Shown here piece after piece: positions 54,095-64,000 of a stretch of 64,000 nt of DNA. The notes under the pieces were generated by a model. The model had not been told where the DNA came from. It searched no databases and was given only the letters and a program-made list of their open reading frames with translations. Each line of letters opens with the position of its first letter. The first letter of the stretch is position 1. The stretch covers positions 186,001 through 250,000 of the forward strand of contig JALUTQ010000001.1 in assembly GCA_032718865.1 (NCBI GenBank). The letters run 5' to 3'. Position numbers and translations under genes: made by a program. This DNA is from Tilletia caries (Eukaryota; Basidiomycota; Exobasidiomycetes; Tilletiales; Tilletiaceae).

Positions 54095-55490
54095 ACAACC
54101 GATACCGGCACATGCCAACTTGCCGATCAGTTCTTTCCTTGCGGACGACGATTAGACCTAGCATCGTGACACTTCTTCCCTTTTGACTCGCTCTCGCCTA
54201 TGGATATGGACACACGGTTGCGGACGACCCTCTCTGTGATGCTTCTCGCATTCCTTCCCTCTCTCGACCTGTACTTTTCCGTTCGTTAATACAGCTCTCA
54301 CACACATTGCCTGTGGCATTCACTACACTTTCAGTGCGGCGGTAAAGCCTGCTGTCTTCTTCAGCTTGAATCCAGCCCGTTCCCTGCCCCGGAGACAATT
54401 TGGAGGCATTGCCCGAATAGCACGGCGTTGGGCGATCGAAAGTGAGCTTGAATGGATAGAAGCATCAGGCTGTGCTGGGCTGCAGGTGTTGTGAGAGGCT
54501 GAAGCATCTGCGCGGTCCCTTTCAACATTTCAACCTCATATAGCAACGAAACGTTGGCCAGCCAGGACGTAAGGCAATAAACATACAAGCACCTACTGGG
54601 TTCTGTGGTCCTGAAGAACAAGGACAGCCAATAGGAGTTCGACACACGCCAGTGGATGCGACGGACGGTGAGTCGATTTGCGAACACCCCTTTTTCAAGG
54701 AGGTGAGAGCGTGAGAGAGAAGAAGAGAACGTTCAGTTTCGTATTTAATGCTGCGACCAAAAGGCAAAGAGGGCAAAATCGAACTGCTTAGTGCTGACTC
54801 CATCAGCTGGCTATGTTATGTCGGTCTCCTTTTGCCTAGCATCGTAGGCATCAAGAGTCAGGCAAGGACGAGCAATCTCAGTCACCATGGACCATTGGAT
54901 CATCACCCAAACCCCGTATCGCGGAAGATTTGGGAGCTATGTTACATTGCTACGTGTGTGCACTCCGTCCCTGTTCCGCACTTTCCACATCGAAAGCATT
55001 CTGATGACTTTCCCTGCCACCTGGTTTTTCAAACTGACTAACGTGGAGTCGTAAGACGCTGTAGCAATCTTGTACTTCGATGCAGGCGATCGCAAGCGTC
55101 GGATGAACTGGCTCGTCCTGGGGGCTGATGACAGTGGATAGGATTTCATGGTGCAGTCGAGGCGCAACGAAGGGCGAGGCACTAAGGTGCCATACAGGAA
55201 GCTACCGTATTTAGACTGCAGTGGATAGGAAGACGAGGGAAGGATGGGGAGCAGAGGACCATGTGCGAAGAGGTCGATTGGCGGGCTCTTCGCGCGGCCG
55301 ATCGTGAACGAGATGGATGCCGTGATTTTGGCTGCTGATCGGGACGCGTTTGGAGATGGTAAGGGTGAGGGGGGGAGTCATGATTGTTAGTAACAAGTTT
55401 CGCGCTCGCGAGATCGAAAGGATCAAGGGGAGCTTACTACCGTGAACTGACCTTTTTCGTCGTGCGTGGCAGGAAATTGCAATCTGTGCA

Positions 55491-55767
55491 TCAGAAGCAG
55501 TTCTTCCAGCAGAAATTACACTCGATGGCTTTTGTGAGGGGCTTTTTCGGGCACTTGTCCTTTCGCTGTAGAGGTGGGCACGAAACGAAGAGCGTCAGAC
55601 CCTTTGTCAGTATCCTAAGATCGAAAAGAGGAAGAAGGCTTGGAACGTACATAGAGAGCCCAGTACGGCGCACATGTTTCCTTGCAGAATGGGTTGTCCT
55701 TCACCTGAGCCATGACGGATGTGGCTAAGCCAGCAACGACAGCAATAGAAAGGGCGGTCAGCTTCAT
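55491..55767 (-). CDS. Small secreted cysteine-rich protein, intact
   Basis: Minus strand, ATG 55767. Exon 1 (55767-55651) encodes signal peptide MKLTALSIAVVAGLATSVMA and then QVKDNPFCKETCAPYWALY. The intron is 55650-55566 (GTACGT...CTACAG). Exon 2 (55565-55491) encodes RKDKCPKKPLTKAIECNFCW and KNCF. Total 63 residues, mature part about 43 with six Cys (C-x3-C, C, C-x2-C-x3-C). It is homologous to the broken gene at 38405-38707 in gene structure, signal peptide and the terminal C-x2-CWK-x-C. It lies inside the Pack-MULE-like element. Small size, high Cys and secretion fit a candidate effector or cell-surface protein, with function unknown. Confidence 0.8.
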
Positions 55768-55896
55768 GGTAGTAATGATGACAGGGATGTGGTGAGGCAA
55801 GCTGAGAGATGCTGATGAGGAAGTGAAGGTGATAGTGGGTGAGGCGGTGAGGGAGAGAGAAGTGAGGGTACTGCTGGGGACATCTGATGGCCCACC

Positions 55897-55904
55897 TTTA
55901 TATA
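55897..55904 (-). promoter_or_regulatory. TATA box of the 55.8-kb secreted-protein gene
   Basis: TATATAAA on the minus strand, about 130 bp upstream of ATG 55767. Confidence 0.5.
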
Positions 55905-56018
55905 CCACTATAGTGCAACTGAGCTTCGGAGGCAGTGCAGGCGCCAGTGCCGGCTTGGGAAGGATGAGCTATGCTACGGGGTTTGGAAGGATGAACTATA
56001 ACTACATGAGGGCATGAG

Positions 56019-56150
56019 GCAGTGCGAAATCATCGCGGACATGGACATGGAGAGGCAGTTGTACCGGTTACGGAAGAATGGAGTTCCGCCGGCTGCGCCC
56101 AAGTCGGACGTCAGTCGGGCGAAGGCAGTGCGATCACGGAGGTAGCTCGA
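56019..56150 (+). CDS. Short open frame, possible captured exon
   Basis: Reads MRQCEIIADMDMERQLYRLR then KNGVPPAAPKSDVSRAKAVR and stops at about 56150. The composition, with charged residues and PPAAPKSD, looks like the C-terminus of a real protein rather than random sequence. No partner elsewhere in the window was found. It lies between the captured segment and the internal left-end copy of the element, so it may be another captured fragment. Confidence 0.3.
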
Positions 56151-56389
56151 GGCGACACCCGCCTCAGCTACGCTCCGTTTCATCTCATTGAAAGTTCTCT
56201 GCACTTCCCTCTCTTCTCCCAGCAGACAGGGACATGCAGAAACATCACCTCCTTCCTCTCCTCCCGCTCTCGCACTGCCTCTCGGCTCCCTGATCCTTCG
56301 TGAGCGTGCGCGAACGTTCTTCGTTGCGTTGTCTCTGTCTCGTTTCATCTCTTTTCTCCCACCCTCCACACCCTCTTCAGTCTTCACGC

Positions 56390-56570
56390 TCGGTGAAAAT
56401 TTAAATGGATCCCCTGTGTATCAAACCTGTTTTTGTGTATCCGCTGTGTATTTTCTATGGATCAGTCGCCGATCTGCACGCATCACGAGTGCACGACACG
56501 CGTGACATGCATGACATTCATGACATCCGTGCGTGACATGCATGAAATGCGTGCGTGACATGAACCCGTG
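56390..56570. repeat. Internal second copy of the Pack-MULE-like left end
   Basis: TCGGTGAAAATTTAAATGG then the same sequence as 52977-53095 plus 53540-53630, including GATCTGCACGCATCA and the CGTGACATG-type subrepeats. It lacks the 457-bp nested insertion, so that insertion happened in the other copy only. Confidence 0.85.
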
Positions 56571-56634
56571 CTTCGAGTCGGCTGTCGTGCAGTCGTGACA
56601 GCGTGACATGCATTACTCTCTGCTGGCCGCTGGC

Positions 56635-56805
56635 CTCTGGGTGAGAGATGAGGAATGCGTGCCCCGTTTGACTTACGGCTACCACACTCGCTTCCCACCA
56701 TCTCATTCCCTCTCTTGCCTCTGGCTCGGAGATGAGAAATGCATACTCCGCTTGACTTACGGCTAACGCGCTCGCTTACCATCGTCTCATTCCCTCTCAG
56801 AAAGG
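56635..56805. repeat. Tandem duplication of an about 85-bp unit
   Basis: Two copies of a unit containing GAGATGAGRAATGC, CCG-TTGACTTACGGCTA and CTCATTCCCTCTC. Non-coding, within the Pack-MULE-like element. Confidence 0.7.
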
Positions 56806-57057
56806 GTGACATGCCAAGTGTGGCCGGGGCGCTGGCGTCGCCGCGTTCTCATCTTCCCAAGGGCCTCGAAAATTTTCTTTCTCTTCCTGCTTCTTCTCTC
56901 TCCCTGCTCTTCCTTCTTCTCTCCCACCACCATCCTTCTCCTCTCCCACCATCATCTCTTCTCCCCCCACCAGAATCGCCACAGCACCCACACAGTCCAC
57001 ATCACATCAAGATCAAGGCGATCAGCAGCTTCAGGTGAGTTCTGCCCCCCCTTCTCC

Positions 57058-57163
57058 CCTCTGCCTCTGCCTCTGCCTCTGCCTCTGCCTCTGCCTCTGC
57101 CTCTGCCTCTGCCTCTGCCTCTGCCTCTGCCTCTGCCTCTGCCTCTGCCTCTGCCTCTGCCTC
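57058..57163. repeat. CTCTGC microsatellite
   Basis: About 17 tandem copies of the hexamer CTCTGC, at the left edge of the segment paralogous to 30985-31440, where the run is short and degenerate. Confidence 0.9.
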
Positions 57164-57560
57164 TCGCGCGTTACGCCTATGTCCTCACCTGGGCACGCGC
57201 GCTTTCTTTCTTCCCTGTCTCTCTCTCTCTCTCTGAGTCTCTGCAGACCTCTCTCCCTTTCTCTCTCCCTCTTTCTCTGCAGCCCTCTCTTTTTCTCTCT
57301 CTCGCAGTGACGGCGACATCAGGACCAGCCAGCGGGTAAGTCTGACATTGTCTCCTCTCCCACGTTCGTCCCATCCATCCGTGCGACTGTACGAGCTGAC
57401 CCGCTTCTGCCGTTGTCGTTCCTCTGCAGTTTGCTTCCCCTCCACCAGCTCCAGCCAACGTCTCTCCCCGCAGCAGCCTCGGTCCTCTCGCCTCCAGGTC
57501 TTCTTCTTCCCGTCAGTCCTGCATCCCCTTCCCAACAACTGCTGCTGCTGGTGCTGCTGC
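57100..57560 (+). repeat. Paralogue of 30985-31440 inside the Pack-MULE-like element
   Basis: Same order of landmarks as at 31 kb: CTCTCGCGCGTTACGCC, CT-rich runs with CTGCAGACC, GCGACATCAGGACCAG, AGCGGGTAAGTCT, and CGAGCTGACCCGCTTCTGCC. More diverged than the 36-kb duplication. It is followed by a CTG-rich stretch (57536-57562). Confidence 0.7.
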
Positions 57561-58079
57561 TGATCCTCTGACTCCGTGCTGACTCTGTTTCCTCCTCCTC
57601 CGATGCACTGCAGCACTTGGTCACTGCCCCTGCCCCGAACCCCCTCCACCTCCGCAGGCCCGTCGAGCACCGCAGCTCACTTGTTAGGCTTCCCAGTCCG
57701 AGAAATACACTCATTGATCCCTGCTATGCCTGTCTGATTCCTGTGCGTGAGTTAATGGTACACTAATGACACACATACGATAGACGAGTGTGTATGGTCC
57801 GTGTATCCCGAGCGCACAATCACAGCGGCACGACACACGCGCGTGTACGTCCCGTGAATTTTTGGCACACGGCCGTGTACTGCCTGTGTATCGACGATCC
57901 ACGACCGTGTACTATATGTGTATGATGATCCACAGGCGTGTAGCACATACACGCACGATACACACATGGCACACAAAGCTGTGGATCCTCCGTGGTTGAA
58001 ACCTGATTTTTGTGTCCAATGTGTATCGTGCGTGTGTCAAGAAGAGGATACACGGGGGATCCATATTAATATTTACTGA

Positions 58080-58088
58080 GCGTCAGGC
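58080..58088. repeat. 9-bp direct repeat at right end of Pack-MULE-like element
   Basis: GCGTCAGGC, identical to 52967-52975. Confidence 0.8.
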
Positions 58089-58470
58089 GTCAGGGCTCAT
58101 CCCCTCATCGTTGTGACTCTGGGTTTCTTGGACTTTAGAAACGTTCGATTAATGTCATAATGTCATCGTACTCGATCCGACTCTAGCATGCTGCGTGGTT
58201 GGATATCAGAGGCATACGGAATGGACACAGGCGAATCGATCTGATGCTCTGATTACACCCCCAAAATTTAAAGAGGACCCAGGATCCTCCTGACGGAAAT
58301 CCTCTCTTGTAATCTTAAGGGTTTGTTGAGGAGGCTATTCAAGATGAAAGTAAACAATTTTGGAGACCTCATGCCCAGGAGTATCCTCAAAGTCTCCTGG
58401 GCAATCCTGAGGGCTAAGATTCCACCACGACATCCTAGAAAGATCATCTTCGACACGACGACACCTCAAC
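58089..58470. other. No recognisable gene
   Basis: Spacer between the Pack-MULE-like element and the hAT. No domain-bearing frame or repeat partner found. Confidence 0.45.
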
Positions 58471-58478
58471 GCCTTTAC
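58471..58478. repeat. hAT target-site duplication, left
   Basis: GCCTTTAC, repeated exactly at 62956-62963. Confidence 0.95.
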
Positions 58479-61400
58479 CAGAGGTCGGCATGGGTTAGGT
58501 ATTGGGTATTTGGGGTCCCATACCCATACCCGCGGGTAAACCAATTTTTCTGACGGGGCTCATACCCACACCCAAGGGTATACCTATAATATACCTAGGT
58601 ATACCCGTGTACCCGCGTCCCGCTTACAAAATCTTACGTAATTAATTTTCTTGCCTGTATCAAAGCATGATAGCGTTCTTAAGGTTGTTCATGACGTTCC
58701 AGAGCGTGAGCGGTGCTCCAGCCGGTGATGTGTGAGTTTCAGTCGAATATTGTCATGATTTCAGAGAAGGTACGATAATTCGTCTAAAGCACAGGAATCT
58801 ATGGACGCTGAGAGATGCTAGGCTCAGCAGTAGTCGCCGTTGTCCAGGTGGAGTTCCGAGCTGGTGTATCGGCCTCTTGATTGTCGATCTTGTATGGGTC
58901 GAATCCGCTTTGCGTCAAGAGCTTGCACGTCGTGAGCATGGTAATGCTGTTGGCACCAAGATTGCGCCTAGAGAGCAGAAGATACCAGCATGGCTGAAGC
59001 CACGCTCCGCAATAGCGGTGGTCAAGGGCACTGCCAACAGTATTTGGGCCAGCTTAGCGAGACGAGGCAAAAACTGGGCATGCTGTCGCCACCAAGTGAG
59101 GGCTCCCTTTGTCGTATCCGGCCCATAGTCGTCTGTCCATTCATAGCGGCCGGACAGGTAAATGTCGATCTCGCTTGACGAAGGATCGGGAACCGTGACG
59201 GTTGTGTCATCCTCGTCATCGCTGTCGATATCGACGCCGTATCTTGATACGCTCGTTGGCTCGTTTCGTGGTTTTGGCGACGGCTGAACTGACTCTTTGC
59301 CGAGGAACCGGTCAGCCATAACGCCGAGGAGCGCAGATGCCGATTCGCCGTCCGGAGAAGGGGCGAGAGGTTTTCGGCGTCGCCTGGGGTGCAAAATAGA
59401 GGCTGCAACCACCATCTTGTTGGCCTTCGCTTTGGTTTCGTATTTTTCCAGCTTGATCTGAATTGCAAGGATAGCTTTCTTGACTCCATATGCCGGACTG
59501 TCCTCGTGAACGTCGTGAAGCGCTTCGAGCCGCGTAATCATGAAGCGTCGTAGGATGCGATGGAAAAAGAGAACATCAGCGATGCTGGACTCGGCTGCCT
59601 GAACGTCCAGGCTGACGAGCTCGGCCGTCTCCAGGACCTGACAGAGTTGGTTCATTGCCGTCCATTCTGCTGGTCGTAACCGAAATCCCGTCCAGATGCC
59701 CTCGTCGTCCTCGTTGACGAGACATGTGAAAGCCTTTTGAATCCGAACGCAACCCCTCAGCTCAACAAGAAAGGAGTTCCAGCGTGTGGCGCCACGCAGC
59801 GATGGAAGTGTCCGTTTCTTTTCGCCAGGATAGAGCTCGGCAACAAGTTCCTTGAACATCTTGTACTGCTTTGTCGACGAACGGATCTTGACGAGGCAGT
59901 TGTGAAGGCGGGTGATGGCGCTGTCGACGTTGTCGTCTTCTGGATCAGCATTATAGTCGTCCACAATTCCCTCCACTTCAGCATCAAAATCGGACTGCCC
60001 ACTGGCACCATCTTTCCCCCCTCCGAGCTCCTCCATGAGCTCATCAACCTCTTGCTGCAGCTCGGCATATTCGCGGTCAACCCGGGCAGCAGAAACTAAA
60101 TCATCCATCTGCCCGTCGGTGGCTTGGGCGGCTTGATTGGCGTGGGTGTCTTGGTTTTCAGCTTCAGGTTCCGCAACTTTGTCGAGTCTCTGAATAGAGC
60201 CTCCTACCTCCGTACTATCCAGAAAGATGGCTGGACGAATAATCTTGTCCGTATCTTTTGACACCATGGATGTGTGGGCACCAGCAGCGGCCGTTCCATC
60301 CACAACCGCGCGGTTGAGACCGTGTGCGAAGCAAAGAACCACGTTGTCCCGAATGGAGAAAGGAAGCAGCTTCTGGCGGATAGCAGTAGGGAGAGATCGA
60401 GTCTCGGAAGTAATCTCCCGCTCAATGAAGCGGATTGCTCGGACGTTGGACTCGGCAGCGTCGGAAACTACGATTCCAGACCATTGAGACCACAGCTGAT
60501 GAGAGTCAAGAAGCCCAGCGAGATGACCGGCAAAAGCTGCGCCAGTATGGTCGATCCCCAGGCGCTCGAACCCTATACAGGAAGCACGAGGCTGCCACTT
60601 CTCGTCGATCCAGGTCGCGTGGACGGCGAGGAATGCTTCGCGCCGACTCGGTGTTGTCCACGTATCGTGTTGGAGAGTGAAGCGGCCTGGGCAGCGTCGC
60701 AGGGCTTTGATTGCTTGACCAAACAGGGAATCATAGAGCACCTCCATGTCCCGCACAAGCGTGCGAGGCGATTTCAGGGCAGCAAGGTCCGGATTGGCGG
60801 TGGCCCAAAGCGAGCGAAAATAGGGGTTGCTGGGGGCGGTGAAGGGCTGCGCCGTCATAACAACCCAAACCAACACGGCACGCCGCTGCAGCTTAGTTTG
60901 CTTTTGATTGGCCTGATCCGTAACCATGGACCGCCATTTGTCCATACTGCGGCGCGATTGTGAAACAACGGCCGATTCAGACTTTGGACCGGCAGAGGGA
61001 GGGAGTGAATGATCGATGTCGATCAGGTTGTCTTCTTCCGGGGTCCATGGGCGAACGGCAGAGTCACAGGGAGTCTTGCGCATGTGACAGTGTGGTATCG
61101 GTGGCTTTGCACGAATGTGCGAAGACAGATTGCTGAAGCCCGTCGAGGGAGTGCTTCGCGGCTTGCCGCAGCACCGACACTTCCAGGTGAGTTGCCAGTT
61201 TCCGTTCTTTTTGACCCGTGACATGAGGTCGAAGTAGTACAGCACTGTCTGACTGTGGACCTTGTTGAGGTATTCGTGGCGCCACTCCTTCGCTCCAGAC
61301 TTCAGAGGCGCCCAGCGATCCTTTGCGGCCTGCCTAATTGTAACCGTCTCCAATGTTCCCACACCGTCTCCTCTCTTGTCCTCGTCATCTTTCAAAGGCT

Positions 61401-62955
61401 CGACATCTTCATCGGCATCTGCCGTCGCAGGGGGGACTCTGCCTTTTGGCGGCGGAGTACTGGTGAGCGGAACGATGGTACGTGGTCGGCCCCTGGCCTG
61501 ATCGAAGACACGCTCTTCTGCAGAAGAGGCTTTGAGCTTCTTAGATGGCGCATTCTGCTGACGAGTTGCTGAACCAGCCTTCCTTTTCCCTCTGAGGTCG
61601 GAGCTGCGGTTGACCTCGTCCTCTTCGGAGAAGTCGTCGTCAAAGTCGTCGTTGCCAGAGTCGGGTTTGCCTGGCTGGGGACCGTGGGCTGACGTATTTT
61701 GAATCCGAAATGTTAAATCCGTCCCATCGTGATCCTCTTCGTCCTCATCCCCGTCTTCTGATTCTTGAGCAGCATGTTGACCTTTGGAATGGGAATGGTC
61801 GAGAGAGTATGACTTGTCGGCATACCGCGCGTTGGGACTTCGAGTGCGGCCACTGCGGCGGGGGCGCAACCCGTTTTCGTCCAATTCGTTGTTCTTTGGG
61901 AGCGAAAGCAGGTTTGAGGTGGAGGTAGGACAACCGGGGTCCGGGAGCTTTCAAAGGATCGGAGATGCCGGGTAGGTAGAGCGTAGGATTTGAACGAGAT
62001 GCGAGCGGATGATCCGGGGCCGACGAGACAGGAGGCTTTCGAAGCTTGATGAGCTCCTGGTCGAAGGTAACTTTGTCGGGAGCGCGAGAGAACGCCTGGA
62101 AAGCAAGCTTGATCGCTTCGTTGTCACAAGATGGCTGACATAGAGAAAGAGTACGGGAGCAGGGAGAGAGGTTCAGTTTGGATTTTTGAGCATCACCATC
62201 TTACGCCATCCTGGAGCTACTTACCAAACAGGTGAAATCGTAGAGGCTCGTGTCACCGGTGTCGATGGCTTCTCCCTGACGATCTAAGAAGCGTTTCCAA
62301 GCGACAGTCTCAGCCGGAGTGAAAAGTTTGAGAGCTTCAATGGCCTCTCAGTAAAAAAAAAAAACCAGGCCAGATCGTGCCAGGCGAGTAGGAGAAACCA
62401 CCCATGCTGTAATATCAGAGTTATTTGGGGAAAAAAGATGGTTGTCAAGGTGTGAGGAGATTCTCAGTGGGAGCTCGGAGCCTTAAGTTGCTTCAGAATC
62501 CTGAAGCATAGTATAGGCCCTCAGAAACCCGCAAGAACTGGCCTGGGGCGCCATTACACAACGGCAACGACCGCAGTACCATCCCAGGGCCCAGAGCGTC
62601 ATGGGCAATTGAAAATGCTTCAATGCTTTCAGACAGTACCCTCGCATTTACCCGGGTATATGTGGGTATACCTAGGTATAAACAGGCGTGCCTGAGAATT
62701 CTGAGTTCTTACGGCAGTCATTTGAAAATAGGTATAAACCACACAGAAGACCCTGCGAATGATGTTGGGTCACCCAGAGACCATAACTGGCAAAAAATCA
62801 GCCTAGGTATGGGCCAGGTATGGTGGGTATACCTGGGTCATACCCACATACCTAACCTCGTGGGTATGGTGGACCCCATACCCAATACCGTACCCATACC
62901 CACAGGGTAGGTACTAAGTATACCCAAGGTGTACCCATACCCATGCCGACCTCTG
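58479..62955. mobile_element. hAT transposon, 4,477 bp, near-complete
   Basis: Terminal inverted repeats CAGAGGTCGGCATGGGT (58479-58495 and the inverse at 62939-62955) with the 8-bp duplication GCCTTTAC. Both subterminal zones (58500-58620, 62640-62940) are filled with GGTATGGGTA/TACCCATACCC motifs, probable transposase-binding sites. One minus-strand transposase gene fills the interior. Short TIR, CAG start and 8-bp duplication are the standard hAT marks. Confidence 0.95.
58799..62345 (-). pseudogene. hAT transposase, long open frame with frame breaks near both ends
   Basis: The main open frame (61884-58915, 989 residues) has an acidic N-terminus, a BED-type zinc finger (WKCRCCGKPRSTPS, then H...HCH, about 61200-61080), the first catalytic block QHDTWTTPSRREAFLAVHAT (about 60670), VVSDAAESNVRAI with the second Asp (about 60470), and the hATC dimerisation region VPLTTAIAERGFSHAG (about 59030). 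After SHAG the natural end (RRNLGANSITMLTTCKLL) lies one base over and stops at 58799. Upstream of 61884 another frame (FQAFSRAPDKVTFDQELIKL, from about 62130) and a further exon after an intron (ETVAWKRFLDRQGEAIDTGD, about 62320-62240) look coding, with a break near the C4 run at 61935. All catalytic signatures are present. If the two breaks are sequence errors, the element could be autonomous. Confidence 0.85.
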
Positions 62956-62963
62956 GCCTTTAC
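62956..62963. repeat. hAT target-site duplication, right
   Basis: GCCTTTAC, identical to 58471-58478. Confidence 0.95.
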
Positions 62964-64000
62964 CCTTGAAGCTGGACACTCTCTCTGTTCGCTTTTGACC
63001 GTGCTTACTGATGCTCGTCGGGCTGACTACTTATTCCTGCAGGCCATATTGCAGCGGCCAGCGCCAAAGATATTTTCAAGTTTCAAGAGAACAATGCAGG
63101 GCGCAAGCTCATGAATCACGTCCCCACTGCCCCTCTGATTCTCGTCTGCTCAGTGCTCACCAGTCTGATACGCTCCCTGTCGAGACCTGATCGTTGTTTA
63201 TCACTGTGATTCATACTGCATACACAACTGCTAACTTTTTTTCTTTGCCTGTCTTTTCTTTTCGTCCCTTCGACTTCCCCAGCGATCTGTCCCAACCTCA
63301 GCTGCTCATATCCATGGGCCTTGAACTCTGCTTCTCTCGTGCTTCCCGTTTCAAGAATAGATACTTCGTCACCCGCTCCCGAGCGTTCAGTCGCATGATC
63401 TACACGTTGAGAAATGCGAGCTTCGTTGTGAGTTATCACTTATAGGCACACCGCAATGCAACGTCGCTCTTGTCAGAAACGTACATTCGTACATCTATCG
63501 CTGATTATCATGTTGTTCCTTAACCACACATCAGATCAGACGCCCAATTTTCGTTCTCCTCGACTGTTTGGTTTTCCATTTGCGGCCGTCGCTATGAGCT
63601 CTGTTTCTCACAGCAGTGAGCAGGTAGAAGCATCGAGTCACGCGTGCGGTAATCGGTTTTGCTACATGAGCCCACTTCTCATGCTCTGCTCTCGCGTTCG
63701 ACTGTGGCTAACTGCTTCTCAAATCTCCCCTAAGATACGATTTACGAATGGCTTTCTGGCTTGCTGCTCACTTCCCCATTTGCTCTGTGACTCTTCTTTT
63801 TCCCTGTTGTCTTTACTTCATGCCTTTCCGCTAATCCTACTGTCCCAAGTCCCAACTCCCACACTTCAATGCAGCTATATACAATCCTCACAGACCACGG
63901 TTTCTATACCGCTTGAACTCTGACTTCTCCCGCATTTTTCTTTTGTTCTCTTCTGTTCCTTTGACTCCTGCTTCTCGTACAACCTCTGTCCAGGTCAATT
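62964..64000. other. No recognisable gene
   Basis: Pyrimidine-rich sequence. Short frames only, without domains or a convincing exon chain. Confidence 0.45.

Larger units (their letters stand above)
52976..58079. mobile_element. Pack-MULE-like element, 5,104 bp, carrying captured host DNA
   Basis: Left end 52976 starts TCAGTGAAAATTTAAATGG. The right end, read inward from 58079, starts TCAGTAAATATTAATATGG. Over 33 bp they agree except at about five positions, including ATGGATCCCC and GTGTATC. The flanks are the 9-bp repeat GCGTCAGGC. No transposase is encoded. A second copy of the left-end sequence lies inside at 56390. Between the two left-end copies is a block copied from, or shared with, 36.06-38.8 kb. 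The right third contains a paralogue of 30985-31440 and a subterminal zone dense in GTGTAT/GTGTAC motifs (57750-58075). A 457-bp TIR element is nested near the left end. The superfamily rests on TSD size and the gene-capture structure. Confidence 0.8.

Noticed and set aside
52975..58080. Pack-MULE-like element read as a hAT with an 8-bp duplication
   Set aside because: GCGTCAGG or CGTCAGGC as 8-bp repeats leave asymmetric ends. The 9-bp repeat gives symmetric TCAGT...ACTGA ends and fits better, though this choice is not certain.
1..64000. CRISPR array, bacterial operon or rRNA genes
   Set aside because: No regularly spaced repeats with unique spacers and no rRNA signatures were seen. Spliced genes show the sequence is eukaryotic.

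Overview
The window is eukaryotic and almost certainly from a basidiomycete fungus. Introns are short (about 50-170 bp) with GTGAGT/GTAAGT-type donors. There are clear fungal housekeeping genes (cystinosin/ERS1, HUA1, SEN2, CSN6), small secreted cysteine-rich proteins, and transposon families typical of basidiomycetes. I cannot name the species; a plant-associated or smut-like lineage is only a guess.

Layout. 1.3-3.8 kb is a Mutator-like element (MULE) with identical 84-bp terminal inverted repeats (TIRs) and a perfect 10-bp target-site duplication (TSD). 5.2-13.0 kb is a Ty1/copia retrotransposon. Its reverse transcriptase is interrupted by a 770-bp element with an 8-bp TSD, and its 3' LTR is interrupted by a 308-bp solo LTR. 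13.0-19.4 kb is a Tad-like LINE with ORF1 and an endonuclease-RT-RNase H ORF2, both broken. 20.3-21.9 kb holds an unrecognised gene. 22.4-28.3 kb holds a tnp2-like transposase gene and a divergent acidic, coiled-coil gene. 28.3-40 kb is low-complexity sequence with three small secreted-protein genes and a D-lactate dehydrogenase relic.

40-52.7 kb is a gene island: cystinosin-like (-), HUA1-like (+), SEN2 (-) and CSN6 (+). Between the divergent SEN2 and CSN6 starts sits a 5,084-bp DNA transposon with 68-bp TIRs and a 6-bp TSD. It carries two convergent genes: an integrase-type DDE transposase and a protein ending in a PHD finger. This is the best candidate for an undescribed system: a cut-and-paste element with its own possible chromatin reader, found in a promoter.

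53.0-58.1 kb is a Pack-MULE-like element bounded by inverted repeats and a 9-bp direct repeat. It contains a recent copy of host sequence found at 36.06-38.8 kb: exon 2 of a secreted repeat protein without its signal-peptide exon, plus a diverged secreted-protein paralogue. A further TIR element with a tRNA-like sequence is nested in it. 58.5-63.0 kb is a near-complete hAT element with a perfect 8-bp TSD.

Many otherwise convincing reading frames are broken by one base, often in homopolymers. This affects host-like genes as well as transposons, so assembly indels must be separated from real pseudogenes.
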